Positions 8,773 to 17,672 of a stretch of 64,000 nt of DNA are shown here, in pieces (the stretch's first letter is position 1; every line of letters starts with the position of its first letter). Origin of the DNA: Acetobacter ascendens (GTDB lineage: Bacteria > Pseudomonadota > Alphaproteobacteria > Acetobacterales > Acetobacteraceae); NCBI RefSeq assembly GCF_001766235.1, contig NZ_CP015164.1, positions 310,001 to 374,000 of the forward strand, given 5' to 3'. The notes below the pieces were generated by a model. It saw only the letters and a program-made list of their open reading frames with translations. It searched no databases and was not told the origin of the DNA. The translations under genes and the position numbers were made by a program.

Positions 8773-9775
8773 GCTGGCAAATCTTCCGGGGGCAGGGCAG
8801 GGCAGGGCGCGGTGCTGCCGCACGGTTAAGCCGATCTTGTATGGCAAGCCCAAGCCCATGCTGCGGAATGGGTTGCACTGCAATGCCACGCAAATGGTGG
8901 CTCTGACCTTGTTTGTCTAATGTGCGCAAGCCGGCAAACAGGCGGGCGGCAGCTTCTTCCAGATTGCCACTTTCGCTCAGATTCCAGCTTATAACTGCGC
9001 CATTGGGCTGTGTGTTGCCAAAGGCCAGCAGGGCTTCATCTGGCGCAACATCAACAGCGTTCAGCCGTACGGGCAGGTGTGGCGCATAGTGTGAAAGCAG
9101 CCTACCGGGAGATGCCGGGGCCGTATCTACCTCAGTTTCCGGCATAAATATGGTGACGCAAACAGCTTGCAAGGCTTCCAGCGTAATGCCGCCGGGGCGC
9201 AACAGGGTAGGGCGTTCAGGGTTGGAAATATCCAGTACGGTGCTTTCCACCCCGACCAGGCAGGGGCCACTATCCAGCACGGCATCAATGCGCCCATCCA
9301 GTTCTTCCAGCACATGGGCTGCATCGGAGGGGCTGATGCGGCCAGAACGGTTGGCCGAAGGCGCTGCAATGGGGCGTTGTACCAGCTTGAGCAATGCCTG
9401 CACGGTTTCCCCTTTAGGCACGCGCACGGCCAAGGTGGGCAGGCCATCGGCAGCCAGATCACTTACTGTGCTGTAAGGTGCGCGCGGCAGAATGAGCGTA
9501 AGCGGGCCGGGCCAGAATGCTTCCGCCAGTTTATGCGCAAGCGGGTTGGCGGTAACCTGTGTGAAGGCTGCCTGTGCATCTGCAAAATGGCTGATAAGCG
9601 GGTTAAAGCGCGGGCGGTTTTTGGCTTCAAAAATCCGGGCCACGGTTTGGGGCTGCGTGGCATCTCCGCCAAGGCCGTAAACAGTTTCTGTTCCAAACGC
9701 CACCAAGCCACCTTCGCGCAGAATGCGGGCAGCTGTTTGAAGGCCAGAGGAGGAGGCATCCAGAAGGTTGGTCAT
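8759..9775 (-). CDS. tsaC: L-threonylcarbamoyladenylate synthase, Sua5 type
   Basis: Makes threonylcarbamoyl-AMP from Thr, bicarbonate and ATP, the first step of the t6A37 modification of ANN-decoding tRNAs. The YrdC domain shows GGLVAFGTETVYGLGGDA, KNRPRFNPLISH, FWPGPLTLIL, TLAVRVPKG, APSANRSGRISP and GVESTVLD. At about 338 residues it has the extra C-terminal Sua5 domain (PGRLLSHYAPHLPVRL), unlike the short TsaC form. The start at 9775 has GAGAAG upstream; in-frame sequence beyond it does not resemble the family. The downstream coiled-coil gene overlaps by 14 bp. Confidence 0.92.
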   Translation of the reverse strand: MTNLLDASSSGLQTAARILREGGLVAFGTETVYGLGGDATQPQTVARIFEAKNRPRFNPLISHFADAQAAFTQVTANPLAHKLAEAFWPGPLTLILPRAPYSTVSDLAADGLPTLAVRVPKGETVQALLKLVQRPIAAPSANRSGRISPSDAAHVLEELDGRIDAVLDSGPCLVGVESTVLDISNPERPTLLRPGGITLEALQAVCVTIFMPETEVDTAPASPGRLLSHYAPHLPVRLNAVDVAPDEALLAFGNTQPNGAVISWNLSESGNLEEAAARLFAGLRTLDKQGQSHHLRGIAVQPIPQHGLGLAIQDRLNRAAAPRPALPCPRKICQHERY

Positions 9776-9864
9776 ACTTCTCTGTAATGGCAGCAAAAGG
9801 GGCGGCCTGTTTGCTACATTGGCCAACCTTTGCGCAAGGTTGGCCAAAGTGCAGCGTAATGGAG

Positions 9865-10635
9865 TTACAGCGTTCCGGTACAGACAAATGGCGGATTTTT
9901 CCAGCCCGTTTTGCCATAAACAAGCGGAGAACCATCTAGTAGCGTAATATTTCCGCCAGCAGCTTCCACAATAGCCTGCGGGGCTGCGGTATCCCATTCC
10001 ATGGTGGGGCCAAGGCGTGGGTATAAATCTACCAGCCCTTCTGCCACACGGGCAAATTTTACGGCAGAACCAATATTGCCCAGCTTGGCCACAGGGCGTC
10101 CGTTTAGATATTCGGCCAGCCGCTTATCATCTGCATGATGGCGAGAGGCCAGAACTGTCAGCCCTTCTGCCGGAGCCTTGCGCACATGAATGGGCTGTGT
10201 GCCGTTTGTATCTGTGCGATGCGCGCCTAAGCCTATGCCGCCTGTATAAAGCTGATGGTAAGCGGGCAGCGCCATGGCGCCTAGCACCGGGCGGCCATCA
10301 CGCACCAGACCGATATTTACGGTAAAGTCATCACGCCCGGCGGCAAATTCACGCGTGCCGTCCAGCGGGTCTACCAGCCAATAGGCAGGGGCCACGGCAG
10401 TCTGTTTGCCAGCGGCCACTTCTTCTTCCGCAATAACGGGAATATCCGGTGTTGCTGCCCGCAGGCCGCGCAGAATATGCGCTTCTGCAGCGTGGTCTGC
10501 CTCCGTTACGGGGGAAGAATCGGTTTTGGTTATGGTTTCAAAGCCGCGCGCACGAATAGTACGAATAATTTCAGCAGCTTCATCGGCCAGTCTGGCAGCA
10601 AGGGCCAGAAGGTCGGCATCGGTATGGCTTGTCAT
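9865..10635 (-). CDS. cysQ: 3'(2'),5'-bisphosphate nucleotidase CysQ
   Basis: Mg-dependent phosphatase of the inositol monophosphatase fold that removes the 3'-phosphate of PAP, the by-product of sulfate activation. About 256 residues. The metal-binding motifs are SSPVTEADHAAE, IAEEE and WLVDPLDGTREFAAG, and the late EWDTAAPQAIVEAAGG motif is also present. The start at 10635 (MTSHTDADLL) fits the family better than the Met at 10677. It is divergent from pepA. It could also act on inositol or fructose phosphates, but the FAAGRDDFTVNIGLV segment favours CysQ. Confidence 0.85.
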   Translation of the reverse strand: MTSHTDADLLALAARLADEAAEIIRTIRARGFETITKTDSSPVTEADHAAEAHILRGLRAATPDIPVIAEEEVAAGKQTAVAPAYWLVDPLDGTREFAAGRDDFTVNIGLVRDGRPVLGAMALPAYHQLYTGGIGLGAHRTDTNGTQPIHVRKAPAEGLTVLASRHHADDKRLAEYLNGRPVAKLGNIGSAVKFARVAEGLVDLYPRLGPTMEWDTAAPQAIVEAAGGNITLLDGSPLVYGKTGWKNPPFVCTGTL

Positions 10636-10778
10636 GGCTGTTAGCATACGCCAGCGCGCGGGCGGCGTCATGCCCACAATTGCAAGCGCATGTCATGCAC
10701 TCGTGGGCTTCCTATTGCCAAGCCGCCGGGGGAGACGTACGCAGGAAGGATGAGTTTACAGAAAGGGCAGTAAACACC

Positions 10779-12263
10779 ATGCTTCAGATCAAGTTTTCTT
10801 CCGCTTCGCTGCCAGCAGGTGGCGCTCTGGCTATTTTGGTGCCGGAAGGGGAAAAACGCTCTGCCATTTTTCAGCAAGCCGATAAAGCCACCAACGGCGC
10901 GCTTACCCGCGCGGCCAAAGCGGATGATTTTACAGGCAAGGAAGGCACCACCTGCGTTGTGCTGGCACCATCTGATGCGTTTGAGCGCGTGGTGCTGATT
11001 GGCATTGGCAAGCTGGAAGCCGTAGATGCCTGGGCCGCAGAAAAAGCCGGTGGCGCTGCGGCATCTCGCCTTGGGCGGGATGAGCAGGCCACGCTGGCAG
11101 TGGGTGATCTGTCCGGCGCGTTGGCAGCACATGCGGCACTGGGTGCCGTGCTGGGGGCTTACCATTTTGGCCTGTATCATGGTGCGCCAGAAGCCAGCAA
11201 AAACCATCGCCTTGCCGAACTTTCTGTTCTGACAGACCACGTGGATGCAGCCGCAGAAGCATGGCCATCCCTTTCCGCCGTGGCACGTGGTGTGGTGCTG
11301 ACGCGTGATTTGGTGACCGAGCCTGCAAATGTGCTCAATCCGGCTGAATTTGCAGAACGCGCCACCACATTAAAGAGCTTGGAGCTGGAAGTGGAAGTGC
11401 TGGACCGCGCAGCCATGGAAAAGCTGGGCTTTGGTGCGCTGCTTGGTGTGGCACAGGGCAGTGCGAACGAACCGCGCACCGTTATCCTGCGCTGGAATGG
11501 TGCGGCTAACAAGGATGAAGCCCCGCTGGCCTTTATCGGCAAAGGTGTAACGTTCGATTCCGGTGGTATCTCCATCAAGCCTGCCGCTGGTATGGAAGAT
11601 ATGAAGTGGGATATGGCAGGTGCCGCTACGGTAACTGGCCTGCTGACAGCACTGGCCGGGCGTAAAGCGAAGGTAAATGCCGTTGGTGTTGTAGGGCTGG
11701 TGGAAAACATGGTGTCTGGCACAGCCCAGCGCCCCGGCGATGTGGTGCGCAGTGCCTCTGGCCAGACCATTGAAGTGCTGAACACCGATGCTGAAGGCCG
11801 CTTGGTGCTGGCAGATATTCTTTGGTATGCGCGTGAACGTTTTGCACCGCAGATTATGGTGGATCTGGCAACGCTTACGGGCGCCATTATCATCAGCCTT
11901 GGGCACGAATATGCGGGCCTGTTCTCCAATAACGATCAGCTTGCAGCAGGCCTTGCAGATGCGGGCGCGTTTGCGGGTGAAAAGCTGTGGCGTATGCCCA
12001 TGGGCAAGGAATACGATGCCCTGCTGAAATCCGACATTGCGGATATGAAAAACATTAGCGGTGGCCGTGCGGGTGGCTCCATTACCGCAGCGCAGTTCCT
12101 TAAGCGTTTTGTGGGTGAAACACCTTGGGCGCATCTGGATATTGCCGGTGTGGCTTGGGCATCCAAGGCGCAGAATGGTCAGCCCAAAGGGGCGACTGGC
12201 TTTGGTGTGCGTCTGCTCGACCGCTTTGTGCGTGATGGTTATGAATACGAGCCGAAAGACTGA
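10779..12263 (+). CDS. pepA: Leucyl aminopeptidase (M17)
   Basis: Cytosolic two-metal aminopeptidase of 494 residues that removes N-terminal residues from peptides. The catalytic domain carries GKGVTFDSGGISIKP (metal-binding Lys and Asp), MKWDMAGAATV and the M17 signature NTDAEGRLVLAD with its Asp and Glu ligands. The N-terminal third is the hexamer-forming regulatory domain. The start at 10779 (MLQIKFSS) has an AAAGGG site upstream; the in-frame upstream codons are out of family. It is convergent with holC, the same pairing seen in many proteobacteria. Confidence 0.95.
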   Translation: MLQIKFSSASLPAGGALAILVPEGEKRSAIFQQADKATNGALTRAAKADDFTGKEGTTCVVLAPSDAFERVVLIGIGKLEAVDAWAAEKAGGAAASRLGRDEQATLAVGDLSGALAAHAALGAVLGAYHFGLYHGAPEASKNHRLAELSVLTDHVDAAAEAWPSLSAVARGVVLTRDLVTEPANVLNPAEFAERATTLKSLELEVEVLDRAAMEKLGFGALLGVAQGSANEPRTVILRWNGAANKDEAPLAFIGKGVTFDSGGISIKPAAGMEDMKWDMAGAATVTGLLTALAGRKAKVNAVGVVGLVENMVSGTAQRPGDVVRSASGQTIEVLNTDAEGRLVLADILWYARERFAPQIMVDLATLTGAIIISLGHEYAGLFSNNDQLAAGLADAGAFAGEKLWRMPMGKEYDALLKSDIADMKNISGGRAGGSITAAQFLKRFVGETPWAHLDIAGVAWASKAQNGQPKGATGFGVRLLDRFVRDGYEYEPKD

Positions 12264-12297
12264 ACCCGCTGTAATTTAAAGCAGTTGGCGTAATACC

Positions 12298-12349
12298 AAA
12301 GGCTGGAAGGGCGTTGCGGTAAGGTTACCGGGCGCGTTTCCAGCCTTTT
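12298..12349 (+). terminator. pepA terminator inside the 3' end of holC
   Basis: AAAGGCTGGAA (12298-12308) pairs with TTCCAGCCTTT (12338-12348), followed by T residues. The right arm lies within the final codons of the convergent holC gene, so the two 3' ends share this structure. Confidence 0.65.
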
Positions 12350-12771
12350 TCTTCCTGCCGCCAGTAAGCCAGTTCATGCCCGGCAGCTTTGGCGGCACTC
12401 CAGCGGGTGCGGGCGGCGGCAACGGCTTCCTCATCATGCCCGTCAAACAGGTCAAACACCCGTTCAAAAGCTGCCAGATCGGGAAAGCTGCGGTTTTCCA
12501 GCAAAAACAGAAAACGTGCATTATTGGGGGCATCTTCCCCCATGCTTAACCAGATAGGCTGCAAATCCGGGCAGGCAATGCCTTCGCGCCCATGTGGTAG
12601 CCATGTTGGGTTGGTGACTTTCCACAAGGCTTTATCCAGATCATCCAGCATGGGTTTGCTGGCGCACCACACAGCGGCTTTTTGCCCGCTGGCTAGTGTG
12701 CGTGCCAACAGTTTGGGCAGGGCCTCGGTCACGCTTGTGCGCGTAAGGTGGTAAAAACCAATCTGAGTCAT
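12325..12771 (-). CDS. holC: DNA polymerase III subunit chi
   Basis: 148 residues. Clamp-loader accessory subunit that contacts SSB and the psi subunit at the replication fork. The family pattern is clear: FYHLTRTSVTEALPKLLART near the N terminus, AVWCAS, LDKALW, TWLPHG and FDGHDEEAVAAARTRW, ending in a basic region. Location opposite pepA is a common proteobacterial arrangement and supports the call. No holD-like gene is visible nearby. Confidence 0.9.
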   Translation of the reverse strand: MTQIGFYHLTRTSVTEALPKLLARTLASGQKAAVWCASKPMLDDLDKALWKVTNPTWLPHGREGIACPDLQPIWLSMGEDAPNNARFLFLLENRSFPDLAAFERVFDLFDGHDEEAVAAARTRWSAAKAAGHELAYWRQEEKGWKRAR

Positions 12772-12877
12772 ACGTGTTAGTATATCCAGCCTTACCTGCG
12801 GGCAGAAGGCTGATTGAGTGCGTTTAGAAAATTAACAGGCAGATAAGCCGCCTGTTTGACAAAGGAGAACCGGCGCA

Positions 12878-13732
12878 ATGGCAAATACAGTAACCCTGGC
12901 CGATGGTACTGTTCTGCCCGCTTTGGGTGTGGGCACATGGAATATGGGTGAAGAGCCCGCCCGTTGGCCAGAGGAAGTGGAAAGCCTGCGCTATGCCGTG
13001 TTGAACGGTGTGCAGGTGGTGGATACAGCCGAAATGTACGGCAATGGCCGCTCCGAAAGTGTGGTGGGTGAGGCCATTTATCCCTACCGCAAAAAAGTTT
13101 TTCTGGTTACCAAAGTATTGCCCTCAAACGCATCTTCTCAAGGTGTGGCGGAAAGCTGCCGGAAATCTTTGCGCCGTTTGGGAACAGATTGGATAGACCT
13201 GTATCTTCTGCACTGGCGGGGCGGTGTACCGCTGGGTGAAACGGTAGAGGCATTTAAAAAACTGCAACGGGAAGGTTTGATCCGCCATTGGGGTGTTTCA
13301 AACTTTGATACAGATGATGTGTATGAACTGGATGGATGTTCCCGTATTGGGGAATGTGTGGCCAACCAAGTATTGTACAATCTGGAACATCGCGGCGTGG
13401 AATATGATCTGCTGAAAACGGATTATCGCCGTAAAATTGTAACTATGGCTTACTCCCCCATTGGGCAGGGGCAGGAACTGCTCAAAAGCCCGGTTCTGGC
13501 AGATATTGCCAGCAGGCACAGCACGGTGCTTGGCCCAGCCACACCGGCACAAATTGCGCTGGCATGGGTGCTGCGCCAAAACAATGTGCTGGCTATTCCC
13601 AAAGCTGCCTCGCACGAGCACATGAAGCAGAATCTGGCCGCACGAGACCTTGAATTAACAGAGCAGGATCTGGCTCAGTTGGATGCAGCGTTTCCGCCGC
13701 CCACCAAAAAAACACCGCTGGATATGATCTAA
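12878..13732 (+). CDS. Aldo/keto reductase
   Basis: NADPH-dependent oxidoreductase of 284 residues with a TIM-barrel fold. The catalytic tetrad is visible: Asp and Tyr in VDTAEMYGNG, Lys in LVTKVLP and His in YLLHW. The NADP-binding end has AIPKAASHEHMKQNL. A strong site, AAAGGAG, precedes the ATG at 12878. It resembles the DkgA/YeaE-like group acting on small aldehydes or diketo acids such as 2,5-diketo-D-gluconate or methylglyoxal. The substrate cannot be set from sequence. It stands alone between convergent neighbours. Confidence 0.88.
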   Translation: MANTVTLADGTVLPALGVGTWNMGEEPARWPEEVESLRYAVLNGVQVVDTAEMYGNGRSESVVGEAIYPYRKKVFLVTKVLPSNASSQGVAESCRKSLRRLGTDWIDLYLLHWRGGVPLGETVEAFKKLQREGLIRHWGVSNFDTDDVYELDGCSRIGECVANQVLYNLEHRGVEYDLLKTDYRRKIVTMAYSPIGQGQELLKSPVLADIASRHSTVLGPATPAQIALAWVLRQNNVLAIPKAASHEHMKQNLAARDLELTEQDLAQLDAAFPPPTKKTPLDMI

Positions 13733-13760
13733 AAAACCGGAATGGGGGTTATTTGCCCCC
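13731..13760 (-). terminator. Possible terminator of the HtrA-type protease gene
   Basis: Read on the minus strand, GGGGG and CCCCC (13760-13756 and 13748-13744) form a 5-bp stem with a 7-nt loop that contains the htrA stop codon. A TTTTTT run follows after a 7-nt gap (13736-13731). The gap makes this a weak candidate. Confidence 0.35.
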
Positions 13761-14867
13761 GTTGCCGTCCTCCCATTTGGGGCGGCGGCCAATGTGGATG
13801 GTAAGAGTTATTGGTTGGTTATTGCGCAGCACGTTCAACTGCGCATCCAGTCCCGGCTTGGCAGATGCCACGGCGCGTATCATGGCGCGGGCGGTTTCTA
13901 CATGCTCATTGTTCATGCCCACAATGATATCGCCTTTTTTCAGCCCGCCTTTGGCCGCGGGGCCGTTACGGTCCACCTCCGTAACCTGCGTGCCGTTATG
14001 GGTCATAATATCTTCCAGCGTGGCACCCAGCCACCCGCGCTCGATATGCCCGGCTTGCCGCAGTGTTTCTACAATGGGAATGACAATTTCGGAGGGGATG
14101 GAAAACCCAAGCCCCACAGAGCCACCGGTGGGGGAAACTATGGCAGTGTTTAACGCCACAACCTGCCCAGCAAGGTTAAAGGTGGGGCCACCGGAATTGC
14201 CGGGGTTTATGGGGGCATCTAGTTGCAGAAAATCATCAAACGGACTGGTGCCAATATCGCGCCCGCGGGCAGAAACAATACCTGCGGTAACTGATGAGCC
14301 TAAGCCAAACGGGTTGCCCGCAGCCATAATCCAGTCTCCCACCTGCACCAGCCTGCTATCCCCCCATGTGACATAGGGGAGAGGCTGTGGGGAGCTGATT
14401 TTTATAACGGCAATATCCGTTAGGTTATCTATGCCTGCCAGCGTAGCGGTAAATTCCTTACCACTTGCAAGGGCAACGGTAATTTTATCTGCATCTTCCA
14501 CCACGTGGCCATTGGTAACAATGGTGCCTTCGGGGTCTATAATAAAACCCGAACCCGCCCCAAGCAGTTCATCCCGGTGGCGGCGCATGCGTTCGCGGTA
14601 CCGCTTTTCCAGCGGGGTGCCTTTAACGGTGGATGGCAGCTTGTGTTTGGCGCTGGTATCAGAATCTCGCGTAACAGAAATATTTACCACTGCGGGCACA
14701 ACCTTGCGCACCAAAGGCGCAAAGCTGATAGGCCCGCCAGAAACAAGCGGTACAGCGGGCTCAAATGTCGGGAGAGATGCAGCCTGTGCCAAATGGTGCG
14801 CGCCTGTTTCCTGAAGGGAAAAGCAGGCTACGGCCAGTGCAGGCAGGTTCCGTAGAAGCGTCTTCAT
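13749..14867 (-). CDS. HtrA/Do-type serine protease
   Basis: Periplasmic quality-control protease of 372 residues. An N-terminal signal sequence (LLRNLPALAVACFSLQ) is followed by a trypsin-like domain with His in TNGHVVEDAD, Asp in NLTDIAVIKI and Ser in PINPGNSGGPTFN. A single C-terminal PDZ domain (GWLGATLEDI through KKGDIIVGMNNEHV) follows. One PDZ and about 370 residues resemble DegS or short HtrA forms rather than two-PDZ DegP, but no retained membrane anchor is obvious. A Lys/Arg-rich loop (KRYRERMRRHRDE) sits in the position of the regulatory LA loop. Confidence 0.88.
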   Translation of the reverse strand: MKTLLRNLPALAVACFSLQETGAHHLAQAASLPTFEPAVPLVSGGPISFAPLVRKVVPAVVNISVTRDSDTSAKHKLPSTVKGTPLEKRYRERMRRHRDELLGAGSGFIIDPEGTIVTNGHVVEDADKITVALASGKEFTATLAGIDNLTDIAVIKISSPQPLPYVTWGDSRLVQVGDWIMAAGNPFGLGSSVTAGIVSARGRDIGTSPFDDFLQLDAPINPGNSGGPTFNLAGQVVALNTAIVSPTGGSVGLGFSIPSEIVIPIVETLRQAGHIERGWLGATLEDIMTHNGTQVTEVDRNGPAAKGGLKKGDIIVGMNNEHVETARAMIRAVASAKPGLDAQLNVLRNNQPITLTIHIGRRPKWEDGNGGK

Positions 14868-15005
14868 GGAAATGGCAATAAAGCTCCAGACATTACAAAC
14901 TTGTGGCCCGGATTATCTGCTTTATGCAACCGGCTATACGGGTTTGCCCTTGATCTGGTACGTTTTTATGGCGGCAGGGTGTTGTTTACGCCACGTCCAC
15001 ATCTT

Positions 15006-17573
15006 CTAGTTGCGTTTGGCACGCGGGCGCGCCGGGGCTAAAGCGGGGTTTTCTGGCCATTCATGCTTGGGGTAACGCCCGCGCATATCGCGCCGCATAT
15101 CTGCCCAGCCGCCTTGCCAAAACCCCGCCAGATCCGCCGTAATGGCCTGCGGCCGCCCTGCGGGAGAAAGCAGAGCCAGCCGCAACGGCACGCGCCCCCC
15201 AGCCAGTTTGGGTGTTTCCGCTGTACCGTAAAAAGCTTGGGCACGGGCCGAGGCCACAGGCACAGGCTGCGTATAATCCACCTCCGCCACACCACCGGGG
15301 AAGGGCAGAGAGGTAGGCAGTTCCTTATCCAGCCAGTTTGTACGGGCATAACCCAGATAAGTGCGCAGCAGATTGAGTATATCCAGCTCCCGCAATGCGG
15401 TGATGGATGTGCAGCCTTCAACATACGGGGTCAGCCATTCATCCATACAACCAGCAAGGGCTGTGGAGGAAAAATCCGGCCAGGCTTCTTCCATGCCGGT
15501 ACCACCGGGCAGGGTACGGGCCAGTTCTACGCGGGCCTGAAGCTGCCGCACGGCATCTGACCAGTTGAGCGTGGTTTCTGGTGCTTCCTTGGCCTGTGCC
15601 AGCAGCAGCGGGCCTGCATCTTCTGGTTTTACTTTTTCTGTGCGGTCTCGCAGTACAAGGCAGCCAATGCGGGTGCGCCTGCGGGCCATGATATTGCCCG
15701 ATACGGGGTCCAGCGTGGTTTCAATCTGTTCACGCGTGCGCTCCAGCAGGGCTGGAGGTAGGGCGTTGCTATCCAATGGGGCCGCCATACGTATTTCGGC
15801 AGCGGTGCGTAGGTGTAGGCCTGCCACTGCCAGCAATTTGTGTTTTGCCAGCCCGTCATCTCGGCGTAGGCGAGCATTGCTGCCATTGGCCATGCGGTAG
15901 CTGCCCATATCTCCCCGGCACAGGGCAACCCGATCTGGAAAGCCTGCGGCCAGAAGGGCTGCGGCATCACCGGCTGCCGGGTGGCGAGGTTTCAGCCCCA
16001 TGCGTGTACGAAAACGCGCGGCCGCCTGCCGAATACGGGCCAAAGCGCCACGGTCTGCCTGTGGGTTATTATCTTCTCCTGCAATCAAATCCAGCCGGAG
16101 GGTAATATCTGCGGGTGGAATGGGCGGAGGGCCACCGCGCCCGGCAGCGCGTGGGCGCAGGGGGTCACGCTCCTCCAGCAGGGCGGCAAGGTCTGCGGCC
16201 AGTGCGGCTTCTTCTGCCGTGCGGGCGGCCAATATCATGGCGGCAAGGCGTGGGTGCGTGCCCAGATTGGCCATGCTGCGACCAAGTTTTGTAATCTTGC
16301 CCGCATCATCCAGCGCGCCCAGCAAAATCAGCAATTCCTTTGCGGCGGCTACCGCGCTGCCGGGGGGCTGATCTGGTAGCGGAAGCGGCGTATCGGCAGA
16401 ACCCACCGTATCGGCCCACAAGGCAGTTGCCAGCACAAAGTCAGACAGATCGGCTTCTAGAATTTCTGGCCTGTCATGCTGGGGCAAGGCGCGCTCTGTA
16501 TGGGCAGACCACAGGCAATACGCCATACCCGGTGCCTCTCGCCCCGCACGGCCTGCACGTTGCCGTGCGGCTGCCTTGGAAATACGCACAGTATCTAACC
16601 GGGAAAGCCCAGCCCCGGCATCAAAACGCGGCACACGGCGGAAGCCGCAATCCACCACAACGCGCACGCCGGGCACGGTAAGAGATGTTTCGGCTATAGA
16701 GGTTGCCAGAATCACCCGCCGTTCGCCTTCATTTCCGGGGCGTAGCACGCGGGCCTGTTCTGCCGGATGCAATTCACCATGCAGGGGGAGCACCGTGGCG
16801 GGTACGTTTTCCAAAAGCTGCATCACGCGGCGGATTTCACCCGTGCCGGGCAGAAAGGTGAGAATATCGCCTTCTGTTTCAGCCAAGGCTTGCCGCACAC
16901 CTGTTGCCGTGGCGGTGGCAATATCACGTAGGCTCGGAATATCGTGTTTGGCATGGTGGACGGTAAGTGGGAACATCCGCCCTTCACTTGTTAGCACAGG
17001 CGCGTTCATTAGCGCGGCAAGGCGTTCTGTTTCCGCCGTGGCAGACATGGCCACAAGGCGCAGATCAGGCCGCAAAGTGCGTTGCAGATCTAGGCAGAAA
17101 GCCAGCGCCAGATCTGCATCCAATGAGCGTTCGTGTATTTCATCCAGAATAACGCAGGCCACGCCTTCCAGCATGGGGTCACCCAGCAGGCGGCGCAGGA
17201 ACAGGCCCTCTGTCAGCACCTCAATACGGGTGCGGTCTGAAACAGCAGATTCCAGACGGGTGCGGAAGCCAACAAAACCGCCAACCTCTTCCCCCATTAG
17301 AGATGCAATGCGTTGGGCAGCAGCGCGGGCGGCCAGCCTGCGGGGCTCCAGCATGATAATTTTATCAGACGGCGCGCGCCATGCTGCCGCTGCCAACACG
17401 GGAGGCACGGATGTGGTTTTACCCGCCCCGGGAGGTGCGACTAAAATGGCTGATGCAGGATGGTCTGTAGTGGGGTTTTGAGCCAGTACTGCGCAAAGTT
17501 CTGACAGTACATCCTGCACAGGCAGGCCCTGCGCAATGGAAAATGGGTTCAGGTTGGAGGCGGAAGCGGTCAT
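15006..17573 (-). CDS. hrpB: ATP-dependent helicase HrpB
   Basis: DEAH/RHA-type helicase of about 855 residues. Motif I APPGAGKTT lies at about residues 46-54, motif Ia LEPRRLAARAAAQR, motif II DEIH in VILDEIHERSLDADLALAF, motif III SATAE, motif V ATSIAETSLTVPGV and motif VI RQRAGRAGREAPG. The C-terminal HrpB-specific domain ends in PKHEWPENP, a hallmark of the family. Its cellular role remains poorly defined. The start at 17573 (MTASASN) is preferred over 17609, whose extra residues are not conserved-looking. Confidence 0.93.
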   Translation of the reverse strand: MTASASNLNPFSIAQGLPVQDVLSELCAVLAQNPTTDHPASAILVAPPGAGKTTSVPPVLAAAAWRAPSDKIIMLEPRRLAARAAAQRIASLMGEEVGGFVGFRTRLESAVSDRTRIEVLTEGLFLRRLLGDPMLEGVACVILDEIHERSLDADLALAFCLDLQRTLRPDLRLVAMSATAETERLAALMNAPVLTSEGRMFPLTVHHAKHDIPSLRDIATATATGVRQALAETEGDILTFLPGTGEIRRVMQLLENVPATVLPLHGELHPAEQARVLRPGNEGERRVILATSIAETSLTVPGVRVVVDCGFRRVPRFDAGAGLSRLDTVRISKAAARQRAGRAGREAPGMAYCLWSAHTERALPQHDRPEILEADLSDFVLATALWADTVGSADTPLPLPDQPPGSAVAAAKELLILLGALDDAGKITKLGRSMANLGTHPRLAAMILAARTAEEAALAADLAALLEERDPLRPRAAGRGGPPPIPPADITLRLDLIAGEDNNPQADRGALARIRQAAARFRTRMGLKPRHPAAGDAAALLAAGFPDRVALCRGDMGSYRMANGSNARLRRDDGLAKHKLLAVAGLHLRTAAEIRMAAPLDSNALPPALLERTREQIETTLDPVSGNIMARRRTRIGCLVLRDRTEKVKPEDAGPLLLAQAKEAPETTLNWSDAVRQLQARVELARTLPGGTGMEEAWPDFSSTALAGCMDEWLTPYVEGCTSITALRELDILNLLRTYLGYARTNWLDKELPTSLPFPGGVAEVDYTQPVPVASARAQAFYGTAETPKLAGGRVPLRLALLSPAGRPQAITADLAGFWQGGWADMRRDMRGRYPKHEWPENPALAPARPRAKRN

Positions 17574-17672
17574 GCCCTGCTTTATGGCGGCCCCACCGCC
17601 GCAGTGCAATGCTGTGCGGCAATGGGGGATGTATACGCCAAGTATTAAAGCGTTGTGTTGAGGATAATAGCC